Below are positions 26,541 through 37,755 of a stretch of 64,000 nucleotides of DNA, piece by piece. Origin of the DNA: Istiophorus platypterus (Eukaryota > Chordata > Actinopteri > Istiophoriformes > Istiophoridae); assembly GCA_016859345.1 (NCBI GenBank), contig CM029124.1:12099980-12163979 (forward strand), read 5' to 3'. Position numbers and translations under genes: made by a program. The notes below the pieces were generated by a model. That model was not told the DNA's origin and made no database searches. It saw only the letters and a list, made by a program, of their open reading frames with translations. Each line of letters starts with the position of its first letter. The first letter of the stretch is position 1.

Positions 26541-29500
26541 CAATGAATTTAAAAAATGAATAAGCATATTTTTGTCAATGTCAAAATTATACCATAAGGA
26601 GGTTCTATAAGTTATGGTAAATACAAATTATATCCTGATTTAAAGAGCAGTGATTACAGCAACAATGAGTCTCATTTAATTCCAAAGCAAACACATAATA
26701 CTGGCAGTGTTGCTAATAATTAATATGGTTTTAAAATGAGTGATGCTGTAGCTTCACTTGGGGAAAGGTCATGGTGAGAGTGCATATTAATAATTATCAG
26801 GATCCCTTTCTTTATCTGATGTCTTGTGTCAGCAGTTCATGATGTATCCATCAACTATTTTAACCTCTTCACCTATCACTTAGCAATGCAGCCTCTCTTT
26901 CTAATGACGCTCAGTCAATATCAATGATAAGGCCCATTCACACACGTGACCATACCAACTGCAAAATACAAATAATCCTGTTCCTTTGGGTGTTTTATGT
27001 CAAGTCGATAGTCAGTCAAGTTAAACAACAATAATACCTAAGGGGAAATACATTTGCATCCAGTGCTCATATTCTGTGACTGACGGCAAGAATAATTCAT
27101 AAACCTCACTGAGATAGATTGAAATACTGAATAAAGCACTTGTACATGTATAATTAAAGAACAGTATATGAATCTCCTGGAATGTGTACAAAGGGAAAAA
27201 GAGTGTAGAAAAGGTGAACTGATCTCATGAATTTTACATACATATTGCATTACTGTGCGGCTCTTTTAAATTGCGTGATTATGTTGTTACCAACTTATAG
27301 ATTTTGTCTAAGCTGTGGTAAACTGCACTCCTGCTACCTTTCTTTGAATCAAGTTAAACAAATGAGATGCAGTCTTAGATAATGCTTAAAACCTTGGAAA
27401 GATATGAGCAAGGTCATACAGTTTTTGTGCAATCAACTATAATGTTTCCCAGATTGTAGTCACATGCAGTTTGTTTTACTGGGTTATTTTCTTTCTGTTT
27501 TCCTTGTCAGTCAAAAGCTCCATTAAGCTAATACTCGAGATATAGGCGATTTGAAACAGGCGTGTTAAGTGTTAATGCTTTGACAGAGAAGAGTGCATCT
27601 CAGCAAAGCTTGCTCTACATCACAGTTTCTCTCCTGCCCCCCCCCCGCCCCCTTGAGAGTGCAGGTCTGTTTCTGCTTCTTCCAGCAATAAATCAAAACC
27701 TAAATGGAACGCTGTCCCAGCTCAAGCTTCAGGTGAGGCAGGCACACATGAAGCCAGAGTCCCGCGATCGGAGCTGAGGGTCTCAAGCCAAACATGGGGC
27801 TCGGATGAAAGAGGAACGAGAGGCAACACGCTGGGATATTTACCAGTGATATGCAATGATAATCTACTTCTTCTTCTGTTAGAATCATGTTGTCAGAGTG
27901 GGTAACACTGCCCCGGTTTTCACGCCACTAACAACGATAAAAACACAAAGTCACCAAGATTGTTACAGTACAGCTTTGACAAAACATTTTAGCCGCCTCA
28001 ATGAGATGGACCCTGCTCTCAACAGCATGTTGTTGCTATAGCTACAGCCTGGCAAACACAATCCAAGGACCCTTTTTTTTTTAAACCCATTTCTGAATTA
28101 ATTAGCAACATGAGCATATTCAAAAAAGCCTGGGTGAAGAAGAAGGTTGTATGTGAGCTTGCTCTCACGAAAATATATTGAATTCTCCACTTAAGTGCCT
28201 CATAATTGCTCTGGTTATTTTCACACCAATTACTGAAACAAATAGTTCTTTGCAATGAAAAATATAAGGAAGCAAATGTTTTCCTTCTTGATTCACTCTA
28301 ATGTACCTCAGATTAAAGCAAATTGTTCCAGAAAAAAATCCATTCTTGACAATCCATTTGGTAGTAGATTTATTATACATGAATTACATAGCCTGAGGCT
28401 GGCTGGCCTAACAGCTCTCTCAGGCCTGTTTGAATTGTAAAACACAGAGCCTGTCATGCTTTATTTCCCTCTTTTCCATTTTACTGTTTTTCCATGACAT
28501 GGCACAAATAATGTTTTAGCCAAAACACTGTAGCGTGGAAGCTTAAGCTTAGTTAGATGATAAATTGCGCATCCATAAAGTAAGTACAGAGACAAATTTG
28601 AGAAGCAGAATAAAAAACAAGCAGTGTACATTGTAGTTCACATGCACATGATCCAATGCATGTCGAAGACAGTGTGTGCATTAACACACACACACACTGG
28701 TTGCAGCTGCTTCATTGTCTGTAAATCAAAGGTGATGAAGTGGCGCCATGATCTGGAAATGCAGTGTATTACACCATGTAGTATGGATCCAGCAGGGCTA
28801 TCTGTCCTGCTGTTCCACCATATGGAGCATGTAAGTAAAAATTCTAAATCCATCTGCAAATTCTCTGGATGTTATCGCCTCCCACTTATATAAACCAGTT
28901 TTACCAATATAAACAAGTCTTGTTAAGTGGGTCTATAGAAGGTTGGAACATTTTTACAGGAGGTGGATAGAGTTTTCCTTCCAAAAATGTATCAAATAAA
29001 TTGGTTCTGCTCAGTGGGTCTTGAGCTGAGCTTCAGTGTGTCGCAATCCACATTCATTTTGGATATTTTACATGGCCCGCGCTTGACCAGCTTCCCATTA
29101 AATTGGATGCATTTGGCTTATATGCTCCCATATAAATCAAACCTGCCACACAAGGAAATAGTTCAGCTCTAGGAGGCCACCGGGGACAATATGGAATACT
29201 ATTAAGTTCAATTATCCCCTTAAATGCAAAAAGCAAAACCACATACTGTAAATTTAAGCAAGAGTGGAGAGAATTTCAGGGATGGGGGATGGTCGATATG
29301 TGTGCTCATGCTTGAAGTCAGGAGCCAGTGGAGTCGCTCCCTAAAGTTGGGCCAGGCTAGGCCTCAACTCTGAACCCCCGGGACTCAGCGTCTCAAATAA
29401 ACTCAAGAACAGAGTTTGGAAAATGGTGAAAACGGCTTAAATAACGGCAGCGAGCGAGGACGGTGCCAGCACCGCTCTCAGCATACAAAATAACCACGCT

Positions 29501-29776
29501 TTCGACAAAGTTACTGACCGCGTGTGAAACAATTAACACGTGTAGCCTAAATGGCCGAGAGCAATCTTACAAATACAACAACCTCTTTTAAGGAAATCGA
29601 GCTCTCTGTCCTTTTTTTGAAGTTGGAGCTTTGTGACAACTTGTTTTTCAGTGTGAGCACAGTTGTCCGTGACACCACCAGCTGAATTATTGCATGAAGT
29701 GCACTGAAATGTATTGTGCTCCTGTCTGTTATGAACGACCATAGATAGAATCCTACTTAGGATGCAAAAAAAAATA

Positions 29777-29806
29777 ATAAATAAATAAATAAATAAATAA
29801 ATAAAT
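29777..29806. repeat. (AAAT)n microsatellite
   Basis: Seven to eight AAAT units preceded by an A run. It lies about 0.6 kb upstream of the ddit4 start codon. Confidence 0.9.
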
Positions 29807-30067
29807 TTTAAAAAATCTCCAAATTCATGGTAAGCAATCATGCCACCGATCATTTACTGGGAAACCACGAGGCCTACGTGCGATACGTGTCGATGTGCGC
29901 AGGCCTGCACAGGATGAGTCTCTGCAGCTCTTTCATCATGTCTTTTTCTCCTAAAACGGACGAGGAGGGGTGTGGTGGTGCTTATTGTTTCGTGCGTTAC
30001 TCGGCCTGTAGGTTTGACCGATCCATACTCGATAATTGATGTTATAAACTTGTGAGTAAGTTTGGCT

Positions 30068-30119
30068 GGGGGTCGGGGGTCGGGGGTCGGGGGTGATGGG
30101 GGGGGGGGGGGTCGGGCGG
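30068..30119 (+). promoter_or_regulatory. ddit4: G-run array (G-quadruplex candidate) in ddit4 upstream region
   Basis: Four runs of five G, separated by TC or TC-like spacers, are followed by TGAT, a run of fourteen G, and GGGCGG-like sequence. More than four G-tracts with loops of 2-4 nt satisfy the usual G-quadruplex pattern on the plus strand. The tract lies about 260-310 bp upstream of the ddit4 ATG. Confidence 0.8.
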
Positions 30120-30175
30120 CCTTTGCCTCATCAAAGAGACCAAAAAATGTTACCAGGCAGTTTAGAGAACTGAGG

Positions 30176-30240
30176 ACGTGAGCTCGACCCTCATTGGTTA
30201 ACAAATGCGGTGGGCGGCGCGTCCCGGCCTGGGTATTTAT
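30176..30240 (+). promoter_or_regulatory. ddit4: ddit4 core promoter elements
   Basis: In order: an ACGTG core (30176-30180), an inverted CCAAT box ATTGG (30193-30197), a GC box GGGCGG (30212-30217) and a TATA-like TATTTAT (30234-30240). The spacing suits a start site near 30265, giving a 5' leader of about 115 nt. Further ACGTG cores lie at 29876-29880 and 29885-29889. HIF binds RCGTG and DDIT4 is a known HIF-1 target, so these are plausible response elements, not proven ones. Confidence 0.6.
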
Positions 30241-30381
30241 TGCTTTGTTCCATTGTTGCGGAGCGTGTTTTCCAGCTGGTCTGGGCTCGGGGAGAAGACG
30301 GGGGGGAGGAGGACACCCGCCGTTGGAGGAGACCTCTGCACTTCTGCGTCTTTGCGATCCTTTTTTCCGTTTGTCTTAGAC

Positions 30382-31328
30382 ATGTCTTTTTCTTGCGATC
30401 ACTCCCCGGACGGCAGCTTCCCTCCTTCTCCGGCGGAGGACCGGGGCTCGAAGCGCCTGTCCTGGGGCAGCCTGCTGCAGAGGCTGACCGAGCTCAAAGG
30501 GATCAACCAGAGGGTCACGGCGGATCAGTGCTGCAGGAGTGAGACTGGTGAGGGCTGCTGGCTTTTGTTTGTGCAAGTCCTATTGTCTTTCGTTCGGGTT
30601 GATGCAAAGAGTGATCAAGGAGCATTTTAGCTTTGTTTAGGACTTAAGCTACTGTTCACATATTTTAAAAAAGAGAGAATTAATTGACAAAGTATAAAGA
30701 GAGAAAGGGTTTTACCGATGACCTGCTCCTATGTTTAATCTCCAGAAAACTTGAGTTAGGTCTAACACTTGCACCACCAGAGCAGACTTCTAACTTGTAT
30801 TCTTTTCTTTTAGGATCTGTGGCAGACATGTCCCTTTCAGAGTCGGACGGCAGTTTCTTCTCCGATCCCCTGGAGGAAACCTTGGCTACAGAAGTTGTAG
30901 CGATCATCACACAAAGTCTCAACAATGCCTCCCACATCCTGGCCTGCTCCAAACTCATCCTACATGACTGTCTTCTACAAAGTATCAGCCAGGAGCTGCT
31001 CCACCTGGCTGCGTGCGAGCCCTGCGGCCTCAGGGGAGCGCTCATCGACGTGTGTGTAGACGGGGGGGACCAGGGCCCCCCATGTACTGTGGACCAAATA
31101 GCGGTGGATGCCACCCTGGTCCCGACCTTCCACGTGACCCTGGTGCTGAGGCTCGAGTCCAGTGGACTGTGGCCAAAGGTTCAGAGGCTCTTCAATGGGA
31201 GCAGGTCCCCGAAGTCATCTGTAACATCGCGGGGGCACCAAAGAACTCTGAGGCTGAGTACGAGCTTCAGGGCTATTAAAAGAAAACTGTATTGTTCAGG
31301 GGAGCTGCTGATTGAGGAATGCTGCTGA
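30382..31328 (+). CDS. ddit4: DNA-damage-inducible transcript 4 (REDD1/RTP801)
   Basis: DDIT4 is a cytosolic stress-induced inhibitor of mTORC1 signalling that acts upstream of TSC1/TSC2. Coding exons are 30382-30547 and 30814-31328, joined by a 266-bp intron with donor GTGAGG and acceptor TTTTAG; the split codon is Gly56. The product is 226 aa, close to the 232 aa of human. The N-terminal part is Ser/Pro-rich and poorly conserved. The conserved RTP801 C-terminal domain covers about 85-225, with EPCGLRG at 124-130, VPTFHVTLVLRL, LWPKVQRLF, and the C-terminal LLIEEC that distinguishes DDIT4 from DDIT4L. The start ATG follows the TATA-like box by about 140 bp, and the reading frame upstream of it does not belong to the family. 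Confidence 0.95.
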
Positions 31329-31681
31329 CAAAGCACTGCTCCTCATGATAAACTGAACTAAATTCACGCAGACTGTGAGATGAAGCAACATAGATGCCAG
31401 ACGGCACCGACAACACAGTCCTGAAATGACACGTACGTGACGTGCTTCTGTTGGTACATAAATGTGAGTCCAAGGTTTCCCAAGAACCAGCTCGTGTCTG
31501 ATGGCAGCTACTCGCCTGGTTGCAGGCGACTCAGCAGTGAAGACTCATGTCTGAACATGGGTCAGTTTCTTTCCTATGAATGTAAAGTCCCATCCTCAAG
31601 GGAATGGCTTATGTATTTGATAGTCAAGTATTATCTCAAAACGTGTGCTGTGTATTTTTAACAACTTGAAGAACTTGAAAA

Positions 31682-31687
31682 AATAAA
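31682..31687 (+). terminator. ddit4: Polyadenylation signal AATAAA, ddit4
   Basis: A canonical AATAAA about 350 nt after the ddit4 stop codon, in AT-rich sequence. It would give a short 3' UTR. 'gtatttttaac' just upstream resembles an AU-rich element, as expected for a short-lived stress mRNA. Confidence 0.65.
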
Positions 31688-33593
31688 TTATTTTCCATTA
31701 TATTTTGTCATGGTGTTCTTCTCAGTACATAGTAATCAATATTCCCATATCAAGCTAAATACTAATCCTATACAGTATGTGATACATGCAATCATAGTAT
31801 ACGGATTTAGCAGTTAATATACAAATAATTACGTCTACATACGTTACATTTTTATACAAATGGAAATTATTACAATACATGTAACATCAATCAAACTGTG
31901 ACTTTGATATAATGTTGGCAATTAAACTTCATCAATATTCCTATACAAAAATACAATTTTGTTCTCTCCCAGGATCTTTCTGGAGCCATTTTATCACCAC
32001 CCACGATTAATTTTAATTTAGTATTATAGCTTGGAGGGCAGCCCCTCCACTTCCTTTGTGCACTGTATCCATCAAAATCACACTCAATGGATGTATTCAG
32101 TTTGCATGGTGTAGCTTTAAGAACAATTCATTTAGTCAGTGCTCCCGTGTGAACACACTAAATACTCAGAAATTGTATGCAGTGTGAACTTGGGACACAC
32201 AGATCAACTTGTTATAAAGTACACGAGAGAGAGTGTGTTTCAGTGTGTCTTAAAAAAAGATGATATGCACCAATCAGTCATTGGACAAATTTAATTCAAA
32301 GAAACTTTTATACAATTTTAGCATGTTAATTTAATAAATATGGTTTACTTTTATTTGTGCAATGATTTTCAGTACTTATGATCCAACAGACTACAAGCGA
32401 ATCCACATAATAACATTATAGTACATATTCACTTCAATAAACCCTGCACTGTTAAAAGTAAAATGAATATTTACATTGGTAAGAACTATAAAAATTACAC
32501 ACTTTTCTCATGAGTGGCTCAGACATCTGTCTATGAGAAGGCCATCAGGTTTCTCAAATATTTAAGGAAAATGCAAGGATTGGGACAGAGAAAGCTAATC
32601 TTAGCAGCTTTGTTACTGTTCAAATATGATCTTATTTTCCACCATGATGCCCTGTGGACTCTCACCATCCTGAAGACACTAGAGTAAGAAAATGTCAGCG
32701 GTCAACTCAAAGCTTCTCACAGGTCTACAGGGAGTCAATCTACACCAAGTTGCAGAGAGGTTCCCTGATGAGGTCTGCTGCCCACTGCACATAAGGCATT
32801 TTTTGATTCTCTTGTTTTGCTGTTCAAATATGCTCCAATTTGAGTGGGCTCCGACCGATTTCTTCTAATTATATTCAAGTACCGACGAACCTAAGGAAAA
32901 CAAAAGTATCAATGATAGCTATGCAGCAATCATTTTACATTGCACAAACTGTTACTAGGTTCCCACACATGCAGATACAACCAAAACAATTTCACATAAA
33001 CTTCAACATAAACCATTCATTATCACTATCACTTGTGCAGTACTCAGTGGAACAGTTACGAAAAGAAAATGATCATTCTGACAATTTTGCACTTGCAACT
33101 AGATCTATTAAAACACTTTCGCTTCATATCACCGTTCAACATTTTTCATATCTTACAACATATTTCTTGAACATATTTACTACCTTCAGGACAGCCATAG
33201 ATTTTTGTTCTTTGCAGAATGGCATAAAAGCAACCCGCCAAGATTGACCCTTGCTCGATATAGGCAATCTTAGCCTTTTTATTGGTCAAAGTTCTGTCAT
33301 CACATGGTAATGCAGTTATGAGCGGGGTCTTCAAAAACTCTCTTAACATCAGGTGTCAGCTGATAGGAAAAAAATCAAAGCTGACTAAATGTGGCTGGAA
33401 GGGTGGCAATCAATCGTAAAATGTATGATCTGAAAAACTCAATAGTAAATAAGTGTGTGGGAGCTGTAGATAGTAGGATAAAACATGTGAAACATTGAAG
33501 TCTTTGCAGTTCATATAATGTATACATAAGCGATTATAATACAATGTCATTGTGATGTTCGGGACTACTTACCCATGTGTGTGCAAGTGGTGT
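31688..33593. other. Tail-to-tail region between ddit4 and dnajb12
   Basis: AT-rich sequence with no supported exon. Part of it should be the dnajb12 3' UTR; on the minus strand an AATAAA at 32355-32350 would give a 3' UTR of about 1.2 kb. No mobile element was recognised. Confidence 0.5.
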
Positions 33594-36500
33594 CTAGCCA
33601 TCCAATATAACCTGAATCTCAGATAGTCTGGAACAGCTGGGTGTACCCATTCTCTGTGCCCTTTGGTACAACTCAGAATCCCCAAAGTAACGGGCACGAT
33701 AAAGTAAGCCTTCCTCTGCAAGCACAAGATAAGAGTATATCAGTATGCTAAGGGTTCAGTCAGCTAGTCTGTAAACATGATTTCATACAATTCAAATGTT
33801 GAAATTATTCCTTTGGAAGTCGTTTTAATGGACTCGAAAAGTAGGTCCATTGCATTTCAACAATGAACTAACAACACATCAAACTAAGAAAAGAAAACTA
33901 GCTGAAAAAGAAACAATTTAAATATAGAAACTTTTGTGATGTGCATTTTCATTTCTTTCTGTCATTTTATAGAGCAAAGGGTGAAGTGATTAATTACGAA
34001 ATAACAAGCAGTATAATCAATAATCTAAATAATTGCTATGTGCAACACTACTGTAAACTTACTCTGCTGCTTCTCCTTCCAGCAGTTATTTCTGAGGTTG
34101 GAGATGTAGTCTTCTTCAACACTTCTCTCAACATTCTTCAGGTTATTCCCTGAATATTCTTCATTGAAACGGTCTCCCACATAGAAAGGCACCTTCAGGT
34201 TGGATGTATGCCTTTTGTGAATATGCCCAGCTGACCTGAGGTAGAGAGAAGATATAATAACAGATTGAGAAAGATGTGACATTTTCACATGAACTCAGAT
34301 TGCTCTCAGTGTTCAGACCACTTACGGGCGGTAGCTAAGGCTGTACGGAGGCTGGGTGACCATCATCTGGCTCAGAGCGGAAACAATGATGAGGATTAAA
34401 ATGGGCATCAGCTGGACAAACAGAGCCAGACCTCCCTGTTCAGAGAGAGAGGAGAAAAAAAACAAAAGCGTTTGATTACTGTTCATTACAAACTACACAC
34501 TGCATCAGCTGGTATAAAATTCAATTTGTAATTGAGGTATTGCGGACAGAACTTACATCTCTCTGTTGTTCTCGTCTTTCTTGCCTATTATGATGTGCAA
34601 AGTGCATTCTTCCATTTCTGTAAACGTGTACGTTACCTAAAAAGAATTTAACCAAATAAAGATTAAACAAGATAATGTGGCACTCAGCGCTGCCTGATTT
34701 CAAACAATGTAGGAAGTATATTTACAGACAGAGTTCTATTTTTAACAAGATTGGTCAAGCAAACTATGTAATTTCCGTAGACTGATCTATTTTCTTTCCT
34801 TTGGCTTCAGCCTGTTCAATCCAAATAGTGTATACACTATAACATACAGCAGTGCAATGGATGTAGTAATTACAGAGGAAATTACTGTTTGTATTTTCAC
34901 ACAAATGAATATCACAGAGAGGCAAAAAAACCCCAAACAAACAAACAAACAAAAAAACAAAACTGCCAACCATATTGATGATGCAATAATGGCACTAAGA
35001 AGTTAGCCTTGATTTGCATTGGCACCAGTCTGTGGTTTTCTTGCTCGTGGAAGTTTTAAACAAAAGGTGTGGTCGGGAAAGATGGAGATTCACAAGGCAG
35101 AACAGCCAGTCAGACAACTCTCTCTACGATGTGACCAGACAGTGATCGCTGATAAGGGCTGAGTAAAGCCAACCGTTTGTGACAAAGAAAAGAAAATTCT
35201 AGTAATGGCAACACAGGGCCTAATGACTGCTGATGGCTAACTGGTGGCTTATATCAAATAGTTAACTCAGGTATGTAAGCATGTTACTCCAAAGGCGAAA
35301 ACCAAAATACTCTTGGGCATCAACAGTAACTCACCAAAAGTACAGCGTTCTGACTGACACTATATTGATCCTGCCTCTACTTACTTGATGGGAAGCCTCC
35401 ACCAAAGAACATATTGAAGAGGTCCTCAGGTGAGATGTCTGCCTCAAAGTCACGGTGGTGTCTGTGTCTGGTTGGGTGTGATCTCTCCTCGCCATACTGG
35501 TCATATTGCCTTCGTTTCTCAGTGTTACTCAGAACAGCGTAGGCATTACCAATAGCTGAAAGACACACACATTAAAAAAAAAAAAACAGAAAACAAAACA
35601 TTTGTACTTAGTAAAATTGCATCTACATTTTCTCCATAGAATAGCAATGTGGAGTACCTTTATTTTACCTTTAAATGCCTCTGTGGCTCCAGGTGCGTGA
35701 TTTTTATCTGGGTGAAATTTCAAAGCCAGCTTTCTGTAAGACTTTTTAAGATCCTCTTCAGAGGCGGTCTTTTCAACTCCCAGAATTTGGTAGTAATCTT
35801 TGCAGCTCTTAATCCTGCAGTCAAAAAAGAAAAACACCCACCAGTGATGGTTAGAAGATTGCAGGAAACACGAATCAATGAAAACACTGGAAAAACAACA
35901 GATAGATAAATCCTCAATAAACAATAAGCAATGACACACACAGAAACTTATAAAAGTAGGAACTAACCATATGATCATTCTTCTGCACTCTTATAGTATT
36001 TGAGAATGATGTCTGAGATCTATAAACACCAGACAACTAAAGTGAGCGGTCAGTCAAGAAAAAGGAAAAAAGTAATCTTGATGTATTGTTTGCACTTGAT
36101 TTTTCCATTTTCAAATACTCTAATATGAGCAAAGGCATGTTAACCCTATGCAGACTGATTTTGAAACACTTTTTTTAAATCCTTCAACAAAAACTGCATA
36201 TACTACATTCAACTTGGTTTACTGTCTGGAATATCATTGTGAACTGTGGTTTTCATGTAATCACAATTTTAAAAAAAAAGCATTTTCTTCTTTGTGTGAA
36301 AAGCAGAACTAATGTTAAGTTATTTGACTGCTCCAGGTGAAATCCATGAACAATCAGCGCTTCTACCTGCTTGGTCAACATAACCCGATAGTACTAATAT
36401 TTTCTCAGAGACCGAATCCCCAACCCCTTGATTAGATTGAGTACACTATAAAATAAACCCGAAGTACTCTCACATTATTGATAAATATCAGGGTAGTGGG

Positions 36501-37556
36501 TAGAGCTGCAAGTAACAACTATTTTATTGAATGAAAGATTAATCAATGAAATGTAAAAATTGTTAAAAGATAAATGGAACTTGTACTTTCTCAGAGGCCA
36601 TTTTGATGTCTTCAACTGCTTGTTTTGTCTGAGTAACAGCCCAAAAGATATAAAGATATTCAACTTATTGTCGTAAATGACAAAGAGAAACCGCAAATCG
36701 TCACATCTGAAAGCATGAACCCGGTAATGTTTTGAGTTTTTACAATAGAAAAATTCTGCAGAGCGAGTAATGAATTGACTGTGGTGATAACAGCTATAGT
36801 ACTGAGTAAAACGGGAGGTGACATTTGATTTCCTCAGCATCACCCAGCTCTTTTTAACAGCGAAGACCAGATCCACATGTGCACTGACTTTCTGACAGCG
36901 TCCAGCTGCTCTGCGGTGTAGGACTTGGCCGAGTCTGTGGCCCCCTGAGCGGACGCGTCAGCCTCTTCTCCGTGATTGCGATGCCTCATACTGGGTCCAT
37001 CTCCATTCACAGGACGCCCATTCTCCTCCGAGGGTTTTCCGTTCTGTGCCAGCGACTCCAATATATCTGCAAAGAAAGCGAAGTAATATTATCAAGGGAA
37101 TCCGACCGCGTTAATGTTTACCAATCCGTTGATTCACTAGCACGGTTAGCTAACGGTTAGCACCCTATCGGCTAGCAAGGACGCCGAGGATGTCAATACT
37201 AACTACGGATAAACAGGAACCAATTTAAGGCAAAAAAAAGGTAACCAAATATATCAGAGAGATTGTGGTCTGGGCGGAAAAGACTACAAATACCAGTGAC
37301 TGCTACGAGCAGCTGGTGTAACGTTAAGACGGCTACGCTAACGTTAGCTTATTCGCTTCCACAGCGACGGCCCGCAGTTAAGACGTAAAACCGCCGCCGA
37401 AACGGACGTTTTATTCGACGTACTTTTGGCTCTGTCTGTCGGGAACAGGCGCTGCGCCTTCTCCAGAAACTTCCTGGCTTTGTCTTGCTGGTTGTTGCTG
37501 ACCGCATCTAGGGCTATTTTGATGCACCGCTCCGCTTCGTCCTTGTTTGAGTCCAT
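33594..37556 (-). CDS. dnajb12: DnaJ homolog subfamily B member 12 (ER membrane J-protein)
   Basis: DNAJB12 is a tail-anchored ER co-chaperone that recruits cytosolic Hsc70 to membrane-protein quality control. Eight coding exons on the minus strand are 37556-37424, 37066-36889, 35814-35669, 35555-35385, 34636-34557, 34435-34326, 34235-34063 and 33715-33594. They sum to 1113 nt (370 aa; human about 375). The N-terminal helical segment MDSNKDEAERC is nearly identical to human. The J domain spans about 108-172, with the essential HPD at 138-140. A Gly/Phe-type segment ISPEDLFNMFFGGGFPSS follows. One membrane helix is at about 239-261. The C-terminal DUF1977 region includes the conserved EEDYISNLRNNCWKEKQQ. 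The stop is TAG. The donor at the end of exon 2 (GTCAGT) is the weakest of the set. DNAJB14 is the paralogue alternative, but the N-terminus and gene order favour DNAJB12. Confidence 0.95.
36485..36740. repeat. Interspersed fish repeat copy in dnajb12 intron 2
   Basis: Starts with 'agagctgcaagtaacaacta' and 'agattaatcaatga'. Continues with 'aggccattttgatgtcttca', 'ctgcttgttttgtctga' and 'aacagcccaaaagatat'. These words match the outer element of the nested repeat at 23218-23890 and the copies near 40018 and 63936. Confidence 0.6.
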
Positions 37557-37740
37557 CACGACACGGCGGAAGTGTTTACTTGCACCCGGGATGCCCGGAG
37601 ATGACGTAGAGAAAATGGCCGTCGCGTTTAATACACGGCATGAAAGTTGAATTGAAACTACAGAGCATGCTCCTCATTAACGCTGCTGTGAACACCGATC
37701 TTTAAAATCACTGGGTTCAATATATATGTTTTTATCCACA
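37557..37740. promoter_or_regulatory. Bidirectional promoter of dnajb12 and trmt2b
   Basis: The dnajb12 ATG (37556, minus) and the first trmt2b coding exon (37741, plus) are under 200 bp apart. There is no good TATA box near the likely starts. An ETS core CGGAAGT (37567-37573), a CRE-like TGACGTA (37602-37608) and a YY1-like AAAATGGCC (37612-37620) are present, a typical housekeeping set. The sequence TTTTTATCCACAG ending at 37740 looks like a splice acceptor, so trmt2b probably has an untranslated exon in 37610-37700. Confidence 0.6.
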
Positions 37741-37755
37741 GTATCTACTTCTAAA

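Larger units (their letters stand above)
22655..30192. other. Intergenic region between spock2 and ddit4 (head-to-head)
   Basis: This 7.5 kb region separates two divergently transcribed genes, so it holds the upstream regions of both. I see repeats at 22806-23890, a further fish-type repeat at about 26300-26540 and an AAAT microsatellite at 29777-29806. No convincing exon was found, and ASCC1 and ANAPC16, which lie here in human, were not seen. Low-repeat stretches with ATTAAT cores (such as 24500-24570) may be regulatory; this is inference. Confidence 0.65.

Noticed and set aside
35529..35978. 149-codon minus-strand frame with J-domain content
   Set aside because: Only 35669-35814 is exon; the Phe/Cys-rich flanks are intron read-through.
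37726..37755. Upstream in-frame ATG for trmt2b
   Set aside because: It lies before a probable splice acceptor ending at 37740 and has a weak context.
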